A stretch of DNA of 64,000 nt from Streptomyces pristinaespiralis (GTDB lineage: Bacteria > Actinomycetota > Actinomycetes > Streptomycetales > Streptomycetaceae): NCBI RefSeq assembly GCF_001278075.1, contig NZ_CP011340.1, positions 7,189,501 to 7,253,500 on the forward strand, read 5' to 3'. This document shows positions 48,503 to 57,841 of this stretch, piece after piece. How positions within the stretch are numbered: position 1 is the first letter of the stretch; every line of letters starts with the position of its first letter. Position numbers and translations under genes: made by a program. A model generated the notes under the pieces. It worked only from the letters and a program-made list of their open reading frames with translations. It did not search any database and was not told the DNA's origin.

Positions 48503-49669
48503 ATGAGACTCCTGCACACGTCGGACTGGCACCTGGGCCGGTCGTTCCACCGGGTGAGCATGCTCGACGCCCAAGCCGCCTTCCTCGACCACCTGGTGGC
48601 GACGGTGCGCGAGCGCGAGGTCGACGCGGTGCTGGTGGCCGGAGACGTGTACGACCGGGCCGTCCCGCCGCTCGCCGCCGTGGCGCTGTTCGACGACGCG
48701 CTGCACCGGCTGGCGGACGCCGGCGTCCCGACGGTGATGATCTCCGGGAATCACGACTCGGCACGCCGCCTCGGCGTCGGAGCAGGACTCATCGACCGGG
48801 CCGGCATACATCTGCGCACGGACCCGGCGGGCTGCGGCACCCCCGTACTGCTCGCCGACGAACACGGCCCGGTGGCCTGCTACGGACTGCCCTATCTCGA
48901 ACCGTCACTGGTCAGGGCCGAGTTCGGGACGGAGAAGGCCGCCCACGAGAGTGTGCTCGCCGCGGCGATGGAGCGGATACGGGCCGACCTCGCCACCCGC
49001 GAGGAGGGCACCCGCTCCGTCGTTCTCGCGCACGCCTTCGTCATGGGCGGCGAGGAGAGCGACAGCGAGCGGGACATCACCGTCGGCGGTGTCTGCGCCG
49101 TCCCCGCCGGCGTCTTCCGCGGCGTGGACTACGTGGCCCTCGGACACCTGCACGGCTGCCAGACGATCACCGAGCGGATCCGTTACTCGGGCTCCCCGCT
49201 CGCCTACTCCTTCTCCGAGACCGACCACCGCAAGACGATGTGGCTCGTCGATCTCGACGCGTCCGGAGCCGTCACCGCCGAGCGGATCGAGTGCCCGGTA
49301 CCAAGGCCCCTGGCCCGGCTGCGCGGCTCCATCGAGGAACTGCTGGAGAGTCCCGAGCTGGACCGCCACGAGGAGTCGTTCGTGGAGGCGACCCTCACCG
49401 ACGCCGTGCGCCCGGCGGATCCGATGGCACGGCTCACCCGGCGCTTCCCGCACGTCCTCAGCCTGGTGTTCGAGCCGGACCGCGCGCCTTCGGACGCGTC
49501 CGCCTCGTACGCCCAGCGGCTGCGCGGGCGCAGCGACCAGCAGATCGCGGAGGACTTCGTGGCCCATGTACGCGGCGGCAACGGCCCCGACGACGGCGAG
49601 CGCACCGTGCTGCGCACCGCCTTCGAGGACGTACGGGTCGACGCCGGCGTGCGCGAGGTGGCCGGGTGA
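48503..49669 (+). CDS. sbcD: Exonuclease SbcCD subunit SbcD (Mre11-like)
   Basis: A 388-residue metallophosphatase-type nuclease. Motifs are TSDWHLG (6-12), VAGDVYDRA (44-52), ISGNHDSARRL (84-94), VLAHAFVMGG and GHLHGCQ near 218, the metal ligand set of Mre11. SbcCD cleaves DNA hairpins and cuts DNA ends. The C-terminal region, about residues 250-385, holds the SbcC-binding part. Its TGA overlaps the GTG of sbcC (GTGA). Confidence 0.97.
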   Translation: MRLLHTSDWHLGRSFHRVSMLDAQAAFLDHLVATVREREVDAVLVAGDVYDRAVPPLAAVALFDDALHRLADAGVPTVMISGNHDSARRLGVGAGLIDRAGIHLRTDPAGCGTPVLLADEHGPVACYGLPYLEPSLVRAEFGTEKAAHESVLAAAMERIRADLATREEGTRSVVLAHAFVMGGEESDSERDITVGGVCAVPAGVFRGVDYVALGHLHGCQTITERIRYSGSPLAYSFSETDHRKTMWLVDLDASGAVTAERIECPVPRPLARLRGSIEELLESPELDRHEESFVEATLTDAVRPADPMARLTRRFPHVLSLVFEPDRAPSDASASYAQRLRGRSDQQIAEDFVAHVRGGNGPDDGERTVLRTAFEDVRVDAGVREVAG

Positions 49670-52600
49670 GACTGCACAGACTGGCCGTCACCGCGTTCGG
49701 GCCGTTCGGGGCCACCCAGGAAGTCGACTTCGACGCACTGGCCAGCTCCGGGATCTTCCTCCTGCACGGGCCGACGGGAGCGGGCAAGACCTCCGTCCTC
49801 GACGCCGTCTGCTTCGCGCTGTACGGTGCGGTCCCCGGCGCGCGCCAGAGCCCGGGCACCTCGCTGCGCAGCGACCACGCCCCGGCCGGCACACCGACCG
49901 AGGTCAGCCTCGAACTGACCGTCGCCGGGCGGCGGCTGGAGGTCACCCGCCGCCCGGCACAGCCCCGCCCCAAGGCGCGCGGCCAGGGGTTCGTCACCGA
50001 GCGGGCGCACAGCACACTGCGCGAGTACGACACGGCGAGCGGCGAGTGGCGGCCGCTCAGCAAGTCGCACCAGGAGATCGGTGAGGAGATCACCCAGCTC
50101 CTCGGGATGAGCCGCGAGCAGTTCTGCCAGGTCGTGCTCTTGCCGCAGGGTGATTTCGCCCGTTTTCTCCGAGCGGACGCGGAAGCCCGCGGCAAACTCC
50201 TCGGAAGGCTCTTCGACACACGCCGGTTCGCCGCCGTCGAGGACCACCTCGCCGAGCTGCGGCGCGCCGCCGAGAAGCAGGTGAGGGCCGGCGACGAGCG
50301 GCTGCTCGCCGTCGCCCACCGGATCGAACAGGCCGCCGGACCGGCGGCCGCGGAGTGGGCCCGTCCGGAGCAGCAGCCCGGCGACCCGGGCCTCGCCGAC
50401 GCCGTCCTGCAGTGGGCCGCGGTGGCCCGCACGGCCTCCCGTGAGCGGCTCGACATCGCCGAGTACGCCCTCGCCGCCGCCGAGAGCCGGCAGGCGGCCG
50501 CCCGCCGGGACCTCGAGAGCGAGCAGGAACTGGACCGGCTCCAGCGGCGGTACGCGGAGGCGCTGGCCCGCTCCGAGGCACTGGAGTCCCGGCGCGCGGA
50601 GTACGAGAACCGGTGCGCCCGGCTGGACCGGGCACGCAAGGCCGCGCTCGTCGAGCCGGCCCTGCGGGTGCGCGACGCCGCGGAGCGCGAACACCGCGCG
50701 GCCGAGGCCGGACGCGAACGGACGAGGACGTCACTCCCGGTCGGACTCGCCGACGCGGGCGCGGACCAGCTCACCGGCGCCGAACGGGCGCTGCGCCAGG
50801 AGCTCGGCGGCCTGGAAGCCGCCCGCAGGGCCGAGGCCCGCGCCTCGGACATCACGCGCGAGCTGGCGGACCTCGACCGGCAGGCCCGGGCCGACGACGA
50901 CATCCTCGCCGAGGCGGCGGACTGGCTCGCCGAATGGGACGGCGTCCGCCGCGGCCACCAGGAACGGATCACGGCCGCGCAGGAGGCCGCCACCCGGGCC
51001 GAACACCTCGCGGGCAGGCTCGAACCGGCCCGCGAACGACTGCGCGCCGCACAGGAACGCGACGACCTCGCCGCCCGCGCGGACAGGACCGCCGAACGGC
51101 TCCGCACCCTGCACGAGCGCACCAACGAGGCCAAGGCGGCCTGGCTCGACCTCAAGGAGCGCCGGCTCCAGGGCATCGCCACGGAACTGGCCTCGGCGCT
51201 CGTCCCAGGCGAAGCCTGCGCCGTATGCGGCTCCGTGGAACACCCCGCGCCCGCCCGTGCGGACACCGGGCACGTGGACCGTGCCGCCGAGGACGCGGCG
51301 TACGACCGGTACGTACAGGCGCAGAAGGCCAAGGACGACGCCGAGCGGGAGCTGGCCGTGCTCGGCGAGTCCCGCGCGTCCGCGGCGGCCAGGGCCCGCG
51401 GCCCGGAGCCGACGTCCGCCGGGCACTCCCGGCCCGGCGTGACCGTCCCCGTGCCCCGGTCCGGCGAGGACCCGGCGGTCGCGGAACTGCGCAGCGCCGT
51501 GGAGGAACTGGAGCGGGAGCACGCCGGCGCACGCGACCTGGCGGCCACAACGCACGGGGCCCGCGAGGCACTCGAACGCGCGGAGCGGGAGTACGAGAAG
51601 CGGGTCACCGCCCGGCAGGAGGCGGAACGGCGCAGCGCCGCCCGCACCTCCCGGCGGGAGACCCTCGACCAGGAGCTGGCCCAGCTCCAGGACGACCTGT
51701 CCAGAGCACGGGACGGCGCCCGCAGCGTCGCCGAGCGGGCCGCGCAACTGGAGGGCCGGGCCGCTCTGCTGACCGCCGCGGCGGACGCCGTCCGCGCCGT
51801 CGACAGCACCGCCCTGCGGCTGAAGGAGGCCGACGACCGGCTCGCCGACGCCGCCTTCCGCGCCGGCTTCGACACGCCCGCGGACGCGGCGGCACGACTG
51901 CTGACCGACGCCGAACAGCGCGACATCCAGCACCGGATCGACGCCTGGCAGGCGGAGGCCGCCGCCGTCGCCGACCGGCTCGCGGAGGACGACGCACGCG
52001 CCGCGGCGGACCGGCCACCCGCCACGCCCGACGCGGCCCGCGCAGTACACGAGGCCGCCGAGCGCGCACTGCGCGACACCGCCTCGGCGCTCGACGCCGC
52101 ACGGCAGAGGTGCGCCGAGCTCGACCGGCTGTCCCGGCAGGCCACCGGCGAGACCCTCGGGTTGCGCCCGCTGCGCGAGGAGTACGACATGGTGGCCGGC
52201 CTCGCCGCCCTCACCGCCGGCACCTCCGCCGACAACGAACGCAAGATGCGCCTCGAGTCGTACGTGCTCGCCGCCCGCCTGGAACAGGTCGCGGCCGCCG
52301 CCACCGTACGGCTTCAGCGCATGTCCTCCGGCCGGTACACCCTGATCCACTCCGACGCCCGCACCGGCGGGAAGCGGGCCGGCCTCGGACTGCGCGTGGT
52401 CGACGCCTGGACCGGCAGGGAACGCGACACGGCGACCCTCTCCGGCGGCGAGACGTTCTTCGCCTCGCTCGCCCTCGCGCTCGGCCTCGCCGACGTGGTC
52501 ACCGACGAGGCCGGGGGCATGCGGCTCGACACCCTGTTCATCGACGAGGGCTTCGGCAGCCTCGACGACCAGACCCTCGACGAGGTGCTCGACGTCCTCG

Positions 52601-52746
52601 ACTCGCTGCGCGAACGGGACCGCAGCGTCGGCATCGTCAGCCATGTCGGCGACCTGCGCCGGCGCATCCCCGCGCAACTGGAGGTCGTCAAGGACCGAAG
52701 CGGATCGGCCGTGAGGCTGCGGACGGAGGCCGCCCTCAGCGACTGA
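49666..52746 (+). CDS. sbcC: Exonuclease SbcCD subunit SbcC (Rad50-like)
   Basis: A 1026-residue ABC/SMC-type ATPase. The Walker A GPTGAGKTS is at 35-43, two long coiled-coil arms rich in Ala/Arg/Glu run from about 180 to 830, the zinc-hook CAVC is at 518-521, the signature TLSGGETFFASLALALGLAD lies near 924 and the Walker B LFIDEGFGSLD near 957. It pairs with SbcD. The sequence VLLPQGDFARFLRADAEAR is typical of SbcC. Its last bases overlap the stop of the convergent Lrp gene. Confidence 0.97.
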   Translation: MRLHRLAVTAFGPFGATQEVDFDALASSGIFLLHGPTGAGKTSVLDAVCFALYGAVPGARQSPGTSLRSDHAPAGTPTEVSLELTVAGRRLEVTRRPAQPRPKARGQGFVTERAHSTLREYDTASGEWRPLSKSHQEIGEEITQLLGMSREQFCQVVLLPQGDFARFLRADAEARGKLLGRLFDTRRFAAVEDHLAELRRAAEKQVRAGDERLLAVAHRIEQAAGPAAAEWARPEQQPGDPGLADAVLQWAAVARTASRERLDIAEYALAAAESRQAAARRDLESEQELDRLQRRYAEALARSEALESRRAEYENRCARLDRARKAALVEPALRVRDAAEREHRAAEAGRERTRTSLPVGLADAGADQLTGAERALRQELGGLEAARRAEARASDITRELADLDRQARADDDILAEAADWLAEWDGVRRGHQERITAAQEAATRAEHLAGRLEPARERLRAAQERDDLAARADRTAERLRTLHERTNEAKAAWLDLKERRLQGIATELASALVPGEACAVCGSVEHPAPARADTGHVDRAAEDAAYDRYVQAQKAKDDAERELAVLGESRASAAARARGPEPTSAGHSRPGVTVPVPRSGEDPAVAELRSAVEELEREHAGARDLAATTHGAREALERAEREYEKRVTARQEAERRSAARTSRRETLDQELAQLQDDLSRARDGARSVAERAAQLEGRAALLTAAADAVRAVDSTALRLKEADDRLADAAFRAGFDTPADAAARLLTDAEQRDIQHRIDAWQAEAAAVADRLAEDDARAAADRPPATPDAARAVHEAAERALRDTASALDAARQRCAELDRLSRQATGETLGLRPLREEYDMVAGLAALTAGTSADNERKMRLESYVLAARLEQVAAAATVRLQRMSSGRYTLIHSDARTGGKRAGLGLRVVDAWTGRERDTATLSGGETFFASLALALGLADVVTDEAGGMRLDTLFIDEGFGSLDDQTLDEVLDVLDSLRERDRSVGIVSHVGDLRRRIPAQLEVVKDRSGSAVRLRTEAALSD

Positions 52747-53182
52747 TCGGGCGGCGGCGCAGGGGCGACGAGTAGACGACGCTCGTCGTCACGGACCCCA
52801 GCGCGCCGATCTTGCCAGAGACCTGCTCGAGGTGGCTCATCGAGCGGGCGGCGACCTTCAGTACGAAGCAGTCGTCGCCGGTGACATGGTGGGCCTCGAG
52901 GATCTCGGGCGTCGCGTCCAGCAGGTCGTGGAACGGCTTGTAATTGCCGTTCGGATAGCGCAGCCGCACGAAGGCGAGGATCGGCAGCCCGATCCGCTCC
53001 TGGTCCACGACCGCCGCGTACCCCTCGATGACGCCCGCCTCCTCCAGCCTCCGCACCCGCTCGGTGACGGCGCTCGAAGACATCGAGACGGCCCGCGCCA
53101 ACTCGGCGAAGGTGGCCCGGCCCTGGGTCTGAAGGGCCTCGAGTATGCGCCAGTCGGTGGCGTCCGGTGAATATCCCGTCAT
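52736..53182 (-). CDS. Lrp/AsnC-family regulator next to a rhodanese gene
   Basis: A 148-residue Lrp/AsnC protein: helix-turn-helix at residues 9-55 (WRILEALQTQGRATFAELAR, SSSAVTERVRRLEEAGVI) and the effector RAM domain with HHVTGDDCFVLKVAARSMSH. It is divergent from the rhodanese gene with 93 bp between, so it likely regulates it in response to an amino acid. ATG 53182 is the conserved start. Its 3' end overlaps sbcC by 11 bases. Confidence 0.94.
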   Translation of the reverse strand: MTGYSPDATDWRILEALQTQGRATFAELARAVSMSSSAVTERVRRLEEAGVIEGYAAVVDQERIGLPILAFVRLRYPNGNYKPFHDLLDATPEILEAHHVTGDDCFVLKVAARSMSHLEQVSGKIGALGSVTTSVVYSSPLRRRPISR

Positions 53183-53275
53183 GGCGACACACAACAGGGG
53201 ATCGCCCGGCCGATCAAGCCGAACGCCGGGGAATCCCACTTCCTGGAGACGATCACCGACCGTAGGTTTTCGGAC

Positions 53276-53776
53276 ATGACCACCACGCAGAGCAACACCC
53301 CCGTGACCCGGACGGCGAACCCCGTCCTGCGGGTGCCGCCCGCCGACCCGGCCGCCGCGGCCGCGTACTTCGGCGCGAGCCTGGCCTTCCACGCCGACGT
53401 CTCCGACGTCGCGGCCGCGCTGGCCGCCGGAGGCGACCCCGGGTTCGTCGTCCTGGACTCCCGCTCCACCGAGTCCTGGGACCAGGGCCACGTCCCTGGC
53501 GCGGTGCACCTGCCGACCGCCCTCGTCCCGGAGCAGGCCGGGCAACTCCTCGACAGGTCCGTGCCGGTCGTCACCTACTGCTGGGGCCCCGGCTGCAACG
53601 GAGCGACCCGCGCGGCCTTCGCCCTCGCCCGACTGGGCTTCCAGGTCAAGGAGATGCTCGGCGGCTTCGAGTACTGGGTCAGGGAGGGCTTCGAGTACGA
53701 GACCTGGGAGGGCCGCGCGGTCCGCGACGCCGACCCGCTCACCGCTCCGGTCGACGCGGCCGACTGCGGCTGCTGA
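53276..53776 (+). CDS. Rhodanese-domain protein
   Basis: A 166-residue single-domain rhodanese. FVVLDSRSTESWDQGHVPGA and VTYCWGPGCNGATRAAFALA mark the domain; the active-site Cys is in CNGATRA, a six-residue loop typical of sulfurtransferases, with another Cys six residues before. It could relay persulfide sulfur. The last residues DCGC add a second Cys pair. The Lrp-type regulator is divergent. Confidence 0.93.
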   Translation: MTTTQSNTPVTRTANPVLRVPPADPAAAAAYFGASLAFHADVSDVAAALAAGGDPGFVVLDSRSTESWDQGHVPGAVHLPTALVPEQAGQLLDRSVPVVTYCWGPGCNGATRAAFALARLGFQVKEMLGGFEYWVREGFEYETWEGRAVRDADPLTAPVDAADCGC

Positions 53777-53997
53777 ACCGGGCGGGTGCGGGCCGCGCAC
53801 ACGGGGCCGTGCGCCGGGCCCGGTGCGGGCCCGCGCACCCGGGCCACGCATCCGCGCGCACCGGCCCCATGCCTGCGCACCGAGGCGCCGGCCCACAGGC
53901 ACGACCGTTCACCCGCGGCGCGCGCCCGAGGGCCCCTGGGCGGAGTCCGGTGGCGGCAGACGAGGCCGCCACCGCCGAGCGGGTGGGCGGCCCCCGC

Positions 53998-54780
53998 TCA
54001 ACGGCGCACGACGACCGGAGAAGGCCGCAGGAAGCCGGTGTCCCTCGCCGGGATCTCCCCGCGCGGCCGGGCCGCCCGCAGGACGACGTCGAGCACGGCG
54101 TCCTCGTCGCTCGCGTAATGGCCGCTCGCCCACGCCGCGTTGGCCTCGATGACGGCCCAGTCCCCGTCGACCGACCCCACGTCGACGACGATCGCGCTCG
54201 GCAGGGCGGCAGGGTCCAGCCGGGCGGCGAAGGCGAGGATCTGCTCCCGGCACGGGTCCTCCTCCAGCGGAGCAACGTCCAGTTCGCCGCCCACGGCGTA
54301 CCGGCTGCCCGCCACCACCGCGCCGTCGAGCAGGAACAGCCGGTACTCGGCCGTGAACGTCACGATGTCGCTGACCAGCACGGGAGTGTCGTCCTCGACC
54401 GCGTCGGGGCCGGGCAGCCCACTGCCGTCGGGGTAGACCCTGGCAGGGAAACTCTTGTCGTTGGGCGGCTTGACGAACGCCGGCCTGCGCAGCCCCCGGG
54501 CCTCCGCGACCGTCGTCAACTCGATCCGCCGGGACGTCAGTTCCAGGGGAAGCCCCGCCAGCCATGCCTCCGGCGCCTCCAACAGGCCGAGTCCGAGGTC
54601 GCCGGCCACCGCGTCCGCGAAGAGGGGACCGGCGTAGAGGGAGCCTCCCGGCACGCCCTGGGAATCCTCCGGCACCCGCCGGTCGTACAGCGTGCTGGTA
54701 CGCATGCCCCGCCGGACGGCGGCAACCGCAAGTGCCTTGCCCGTGGCGGTGATCCGGGGGGAGAGGAAGAGAGTGCGCAT
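53998..54780 (-). CDS. ATP-grasp-domain protein
   Basis: A 260-residue protein with an ATP-grasp fold similar to the DUF4343 group. FVKPPNDKSFPARVYPDGSG carries the ATP-binding Lys near residue 105, SDIVTFTAEYRLFLLDGAVV the linking strands, and DWAVIEANAAWASGHYASDE has the metal-binding E/N pair near 218. The substrate is unknown. It is divergent from the SDR gene at 54884. The 221-bp gap on its 3' side holds GC-rich hairpins, such as GCGCAC-N8-GTGCGC at 53795-53814, that may end the rhodanese transcript. Confidence 0.85.
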   Translation of the reverse strand: MRTLFLSPRITATGKALAVAAVRRGMRTSTLYDRRVPEDSQGVPGGSLYAGPLFADAVAGDLGLGLLEAPEAWLAGLPLELTSRRIELTTVAEARGLRRPAFVKPPNDKSFPARVYPDGSGLPGPDAVEDDTPVLVSDIVTFTAEYRLFLLDGAVVAGSRYAVGGELDVAPLEEDPCREQILAFAARLDPAALPSAIVVDVGSVDGDWAVIEANAAWASGHYASDEDAVLDVVLRAARPRGEIPARDTGFLRPSPVVVRR

Positions 54781-54883
54781 GACCCGAAGCGTGCCGTACG
54801 GACCCGCACCGCGGTAACGGGTTTCGCCCCCGGCCCCGGTGCCGGAATCCGCATGACAACGCTCAACGCATCGATCATGATGC

Positions 54884-55741
54884 ATGGCCATGCCCAGGAT
54901 GCCCTCACCCTCCGCCGAGTCGCTGCGCCGCGACCCTCTCCCGCTGCGCGGCCGGAACGCCCTTGTCACCGGAGCCAGCCGCACCGGCGGCATCGGCTAC
55001 GCGGTGGCCCGGCGCCTCGCCGCGTACGGCGCGAGCGTCTACCTCCACCACCACGTTCCGCACGACGCCGCCCAGCCGTGGGGCGCGGAGCCCGGCGGGC
55101 CCGAAGCGGTCGCCGCGGGCGTGCGGGAAGCTCTCGGGGACCCCGAGGCCCTCGTGTGCCACGGCCCCGCGGACCTGTCCGACGCCGACGCCCCGGCCGA
55201 GCTGCTGGCGACGGCCGCCGACGCGCTCGGCGGCCGTCTCGACATCCTCGTCGCCAACCACGCGCTGAGCGGCTTCGACGGTCCGCTGGACGCGCTCGAC
55301 GCCGCCATGCTCGACGCGCACTGGGCGGTCGACGCACGCTCCGTGATGCTGCTCGTCCAGGCGTACGCGCGGTCGCGGGCCGCGCTGCCCGCGCGGACGC
55401 CCGGCGGCCGGATCATCATGATGACCTCCGGCCAGGACAGCGGGGGCGGCATGCCCGGCGAGATCGCCTACGCCTTAGCCAAGGGCGCGCTGGCCTCCGC
55501 GACCCGCTCTCTGGCGACCTCGCTCGCCGGCCTCGCCGTGACCGTGAACTGCGTCAACCCGGGCCCGGTCGACACGGATTACCTGGACGGCGAGGCGTAC
55601 GAGGCCGTCGCGGCGATGTTCCCGGCGGGGCGGTGGGGCATGCCGGACGATCCGGCGCGCCTGATCGCGTGGCTGGCGACGGACGAGGCGGAGTGGATCA
55701 CCGGGCAGGTCATCGACTCGGAGGGCGGGTTCCGCCGCTGA
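54884..55741 (+). CDS. SDR family oxidoreductase (extended FabI/FabG-like)
   Basis: A 285-residue SDR. NALVTGASRTGGIGYAVARR near residue 26 has the enlarged Gly-rich loop, DILVANHALSGFDGPLDALD replaces the usual NNAG by ANHA, IIMMTSGQDSGGGMPGEIAY carries catalytic S and Y, and AYALAKGAL the Lys. The substrate is unknown. Start ATG 54884 is taken; ATG 54890 or the inner ATG at MPSPSA are alternatives. The repeat element at 55784 follows its stop. Confidence 0.88.
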   Translation: MAMPRMPSPSAESLRRDPLPLRGRNALVTGASRTGGIGYAVARRLAAYGASVYLHHHVPHDAAQPWGAEPGGPEAVAAGVREALGDPEALVCHGPADLSDADAPAELLATAADALGGRLDILVANHALSGFDGPLDALDAAMLDAHWAVDARSVMLLVQAYARSRAALPARTPGGRIIMMTSGQDSGGGMPGEIAYALAKGALASATRSLATSLAGLAVTVNCVNPGPVDTDYLDGEAYEAVAAMFPAGRWGMPDDPARLIAWLATDEAEWITGQVIDSEGGFRR

Positions 55742-55783
55742 CCCTGTGCGGGCGGGCGGAGGTGGGGCCCTGCGCGGGGCGTT

Positions 55784-56041
55784 TTCCCCACCCGCACCTT
55801 CCCGGGAACGGGCTCTGCCCGGACCTGGTGCGGGGGCTCCTCCCCCTACGCCTGGCGGCGGGGCCCCACCGGACCCCCGCGCCTCGATCTCCGGCGCAGC
55901 TGATTCCGCGGAGCGAAATCCAGCCCGCCCGGGGGCACCCCCGCGGCCGCCAGGCCGTAGGGGGAGATCGAGGGCACCGCGCGAAGCGCGGTACGGGGTC
56001 CGGGGCCTGCCCCGGTTTCGGGAGAGGGGCGGGTAGGGGAA
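55784..56041 (+). repeat. Palindromic dispersed intergenic repeat, copy B
   Basis: It matches copy A (31702-31989) in orientation and in several exact blocks, for example CCGCCAGGCCGTAGGGGGA (55947-55965) and GGCACCGCGCGAAGCGCGGT. The ends TTCCCCACCC...CGGGCTCTGCCCGG and CCCCGGTTTCGGG...GGGTAGGGGAA are imperfect inverted repeats. Like copy A it fills the gap between two convergent genes (54884-55741 and 56076-57764). Confidence 0.82.
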
Positions 56042-56075
56042 CGGCCCCGCGAAGGTAAACGCCCCGCCCCCGCCG

Positions 56076-57764
56076 TCACAGACGGGACAGTTCCTCCACC
56101 AGGTCGTCCAGCCCCAGCGAGCCCTGCGAGAGTGCCGCCATGTGCCATGCCTTCGCGTCGAACGCGTCCCCGTGCGCCCGGCGCGCGTTCTCGCGGCCCA
56201 GGAGCCAGGCCCGTTCGCCGAGCTTGTAGCCGATGGCCTGGGCAGGCATCGACAGGTACCGGGTGAGTTCGCTCTCCACGAACTCCGCAGGACGGCCGCT
56301 GTGCATGCCGAAGAACTCCTGCGCCAGCTCCGGCGTCCACCGCTCGCCCGGGTGGAACGGCGAGTCCGCCGGGATCTCCAGCTCGAGGTGCATGCCGATG
56401 TCGACGATGACCCGGCAGGCCCGCATCATCTGGGCGTCCAGGTAGCCGAGGCGCCGTTCCGCGTCCTTGAGGAAGCCCAGCTCGTCCATCAGGCGTTCCG
56501 CGTACAGCGCCCAGCCCTCGGCGTTGGCGCTCACCATTCCCACGGAGGACTGGTAGCGGGAGAGCCGGTCGGCGACGTGGGCCCACTGGGCGAGTTGCAG
56601 GTGGTGGCCGGGGACGCCCTCGTGGTACCAGGTCGACACCAGGTCGTATACGGGGAACCGGGTCGCCCCCATGGTGGGCAGCCACGTCTGTCCCGGCCGG
56701 GAGAAGTCCTCCGACGGGGCCGTGTAGTACGGCGCGGCGGCTCCGCCGGGCGGCGCGATCCGGGACTCCACCTTCCGTACCCGCTCGGCGAGTTCGAAGT
56801 GGGTGCCGTCGAGCGCCTCGATCGCCTCGTCCATCAGCTTCTGGAGCCAGATCCGGACCTCGTCCTCGCCCTCGATGTGCTCGCCGTGCTCGTCGAGGTG
56901 GGCCAGTGCCTCCCAGGGGCCCGCGCCGGGAAGGATCTTCTCCGCTTCCTTCTTCATCTCGCCGAGCAGCCGGTGGTACTCGGACCAGCCGTACGCGTAG
57001 GCCTCGTCGAGGTCGAGGTCGGTGCCGTTGAAGTAGCGGGACCAGCGGGCGTACCGCTCACGGCCGACGGTGTCCGGGGCGTCCGCCACGGCGGGGGCGT
57101 ACACGTCGCGCATCCAGTCGCGCAGTTCCGTCACGGCCCGGGTCGCCGCTCCGGCCGCGACGTCGAGTTCCATGCGGAGCGTGGCGGGGCCGGCGGCGGC
57201 GAACTCCTCGAACCAGCCGCGGCCGATGTCGCCGCCGCTCCACTCCGTCAGCTGCTCGATGAAGGTCGCCGTGGCCCGCGGGCCGCCGTAGAGCTTCTTC
57301 TCGAGACCGAGGGCCAGGGACCGGCGGTAACCTTCCAGCGCCCGGGGGACGGCGCGCAGCCGCTCGGCGATCGCCGCCCAGTCCTCTTCGGTCTCCGCCG
57401 GAGTGACGGTGAACGTCTCGCGGACCGTGTGGGCGGGGGAGTGGATGTTGCTGACGGCGCGCAGGTTCTCCTGCGCGTCGTGGACGGCGAGTTCGGCGGT
57501 GAGGCGCTCCCGCAGCAGCCGTCCGCAGCGGCGCTCGACGTCACTGTCGGCGCCCGGCAGCTTCTCCGCGTCGTCGAGCCGGGCCAGGGTCTCGCGGGCG
57601 AGGTCGGCGAGCGCTTCGGTCCCTGCGGGCGAGAAGTCGGGGAGAAGCCCTGAGCTCTCCTTGATTCCCAGGTAGGTGCCGAGGGCCGGATCGAGTTCGA
57701 TGAGTGCGTCGACGTAGGCGTCGGCGACCTGACGGGGCAGCGGGCTGCTGGAAGTGTCTGGCAT
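56076..57764 (-). CDS. DUF885-family zinc peptidase-like protein
   Basis: A 562-residue protein of the DUF885 family. The HExxx-type motif YHEGVPGHHLQLAQWAHVAD near residue 375 with a downstream Glu in VSANAEGWALYAERLMDEL suggests a gluzincin-like active site, but no full HExxH is present. The protein has no signal peptide and should be cytosolic. ATG 57764 is preferred to upstream starts as it removes unconserved residues. Peptidase activity is known for some homologues but not proven here. Confidence 0.9.
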   Translation of the reverse strand: MPDTSSSPLPRQVADAYVDALIELDPALGTYLGIKESSGLLPDFSPAGTEALADLARETLARLDDAEKLPGADSDVERRCGRLLRERLTAELAVHDAQENLRAVSNIHSPAHTVRETFTVTPAETEEDWAAIAERLRAVPRALEGYRRSLALGLEKKLYGGPRATATFIEQLTEWSGGDIGRGWFEEFAAAGPATLRMELDVAAGAATRAVTELRDWMRDVYAPAVADAPDTVGRERYARWSRYFNGTDLDLDEAYAYGWSEYHRLLGEMKKEAEKILPGAGPWEALAHLDEHGEHIEGEDEVRIWLQKLMDEAIEALDGTHFELAERVRKVESRIAPPGGAAAPYYTAPSEDFSRPGQTWLPTMGATRFPVYDLVSTWYHEGVPGHHLQLAQWAHVADRLSRYQSSVGMVSANAEGWALYAERLMDELGFLKDAERRLGYLDAQMMRACRVIVDIGMHLELEIPADSPFHPGERWTPELAQEFFGMHSGRPAEFVESELTRYLSMPAQAIGYKLGERAWLLGRENARRAHGDAFDAKAWHMAALSQGSLGLDDLVEELSRL

Positions 57765-57841
57765 GGGACCCATCCTCGTACGAACACGTCCCTCGTCACC
57801 ACCATTGGGCCCCGGTCGCCTGACATCCGGCTCGAAGTGGA

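Noticed and set aside
48457..49665. A 400-residue upstream extension of SbcC in the same frame
   Set aside because: It overlaps sbcD in another frame and is low-complexity; GTG 49666 with the GTGA overlap is the normal SbcC start.
49458..52304. A 948-residue open frame on the minus strand across sbcC
   Set aside because: It is antisense to a clear SbcC gene, is Ser/Ala/Arg-rich without domain motifs, and arises because GC-rich third positions lack stops on the opposite strand.
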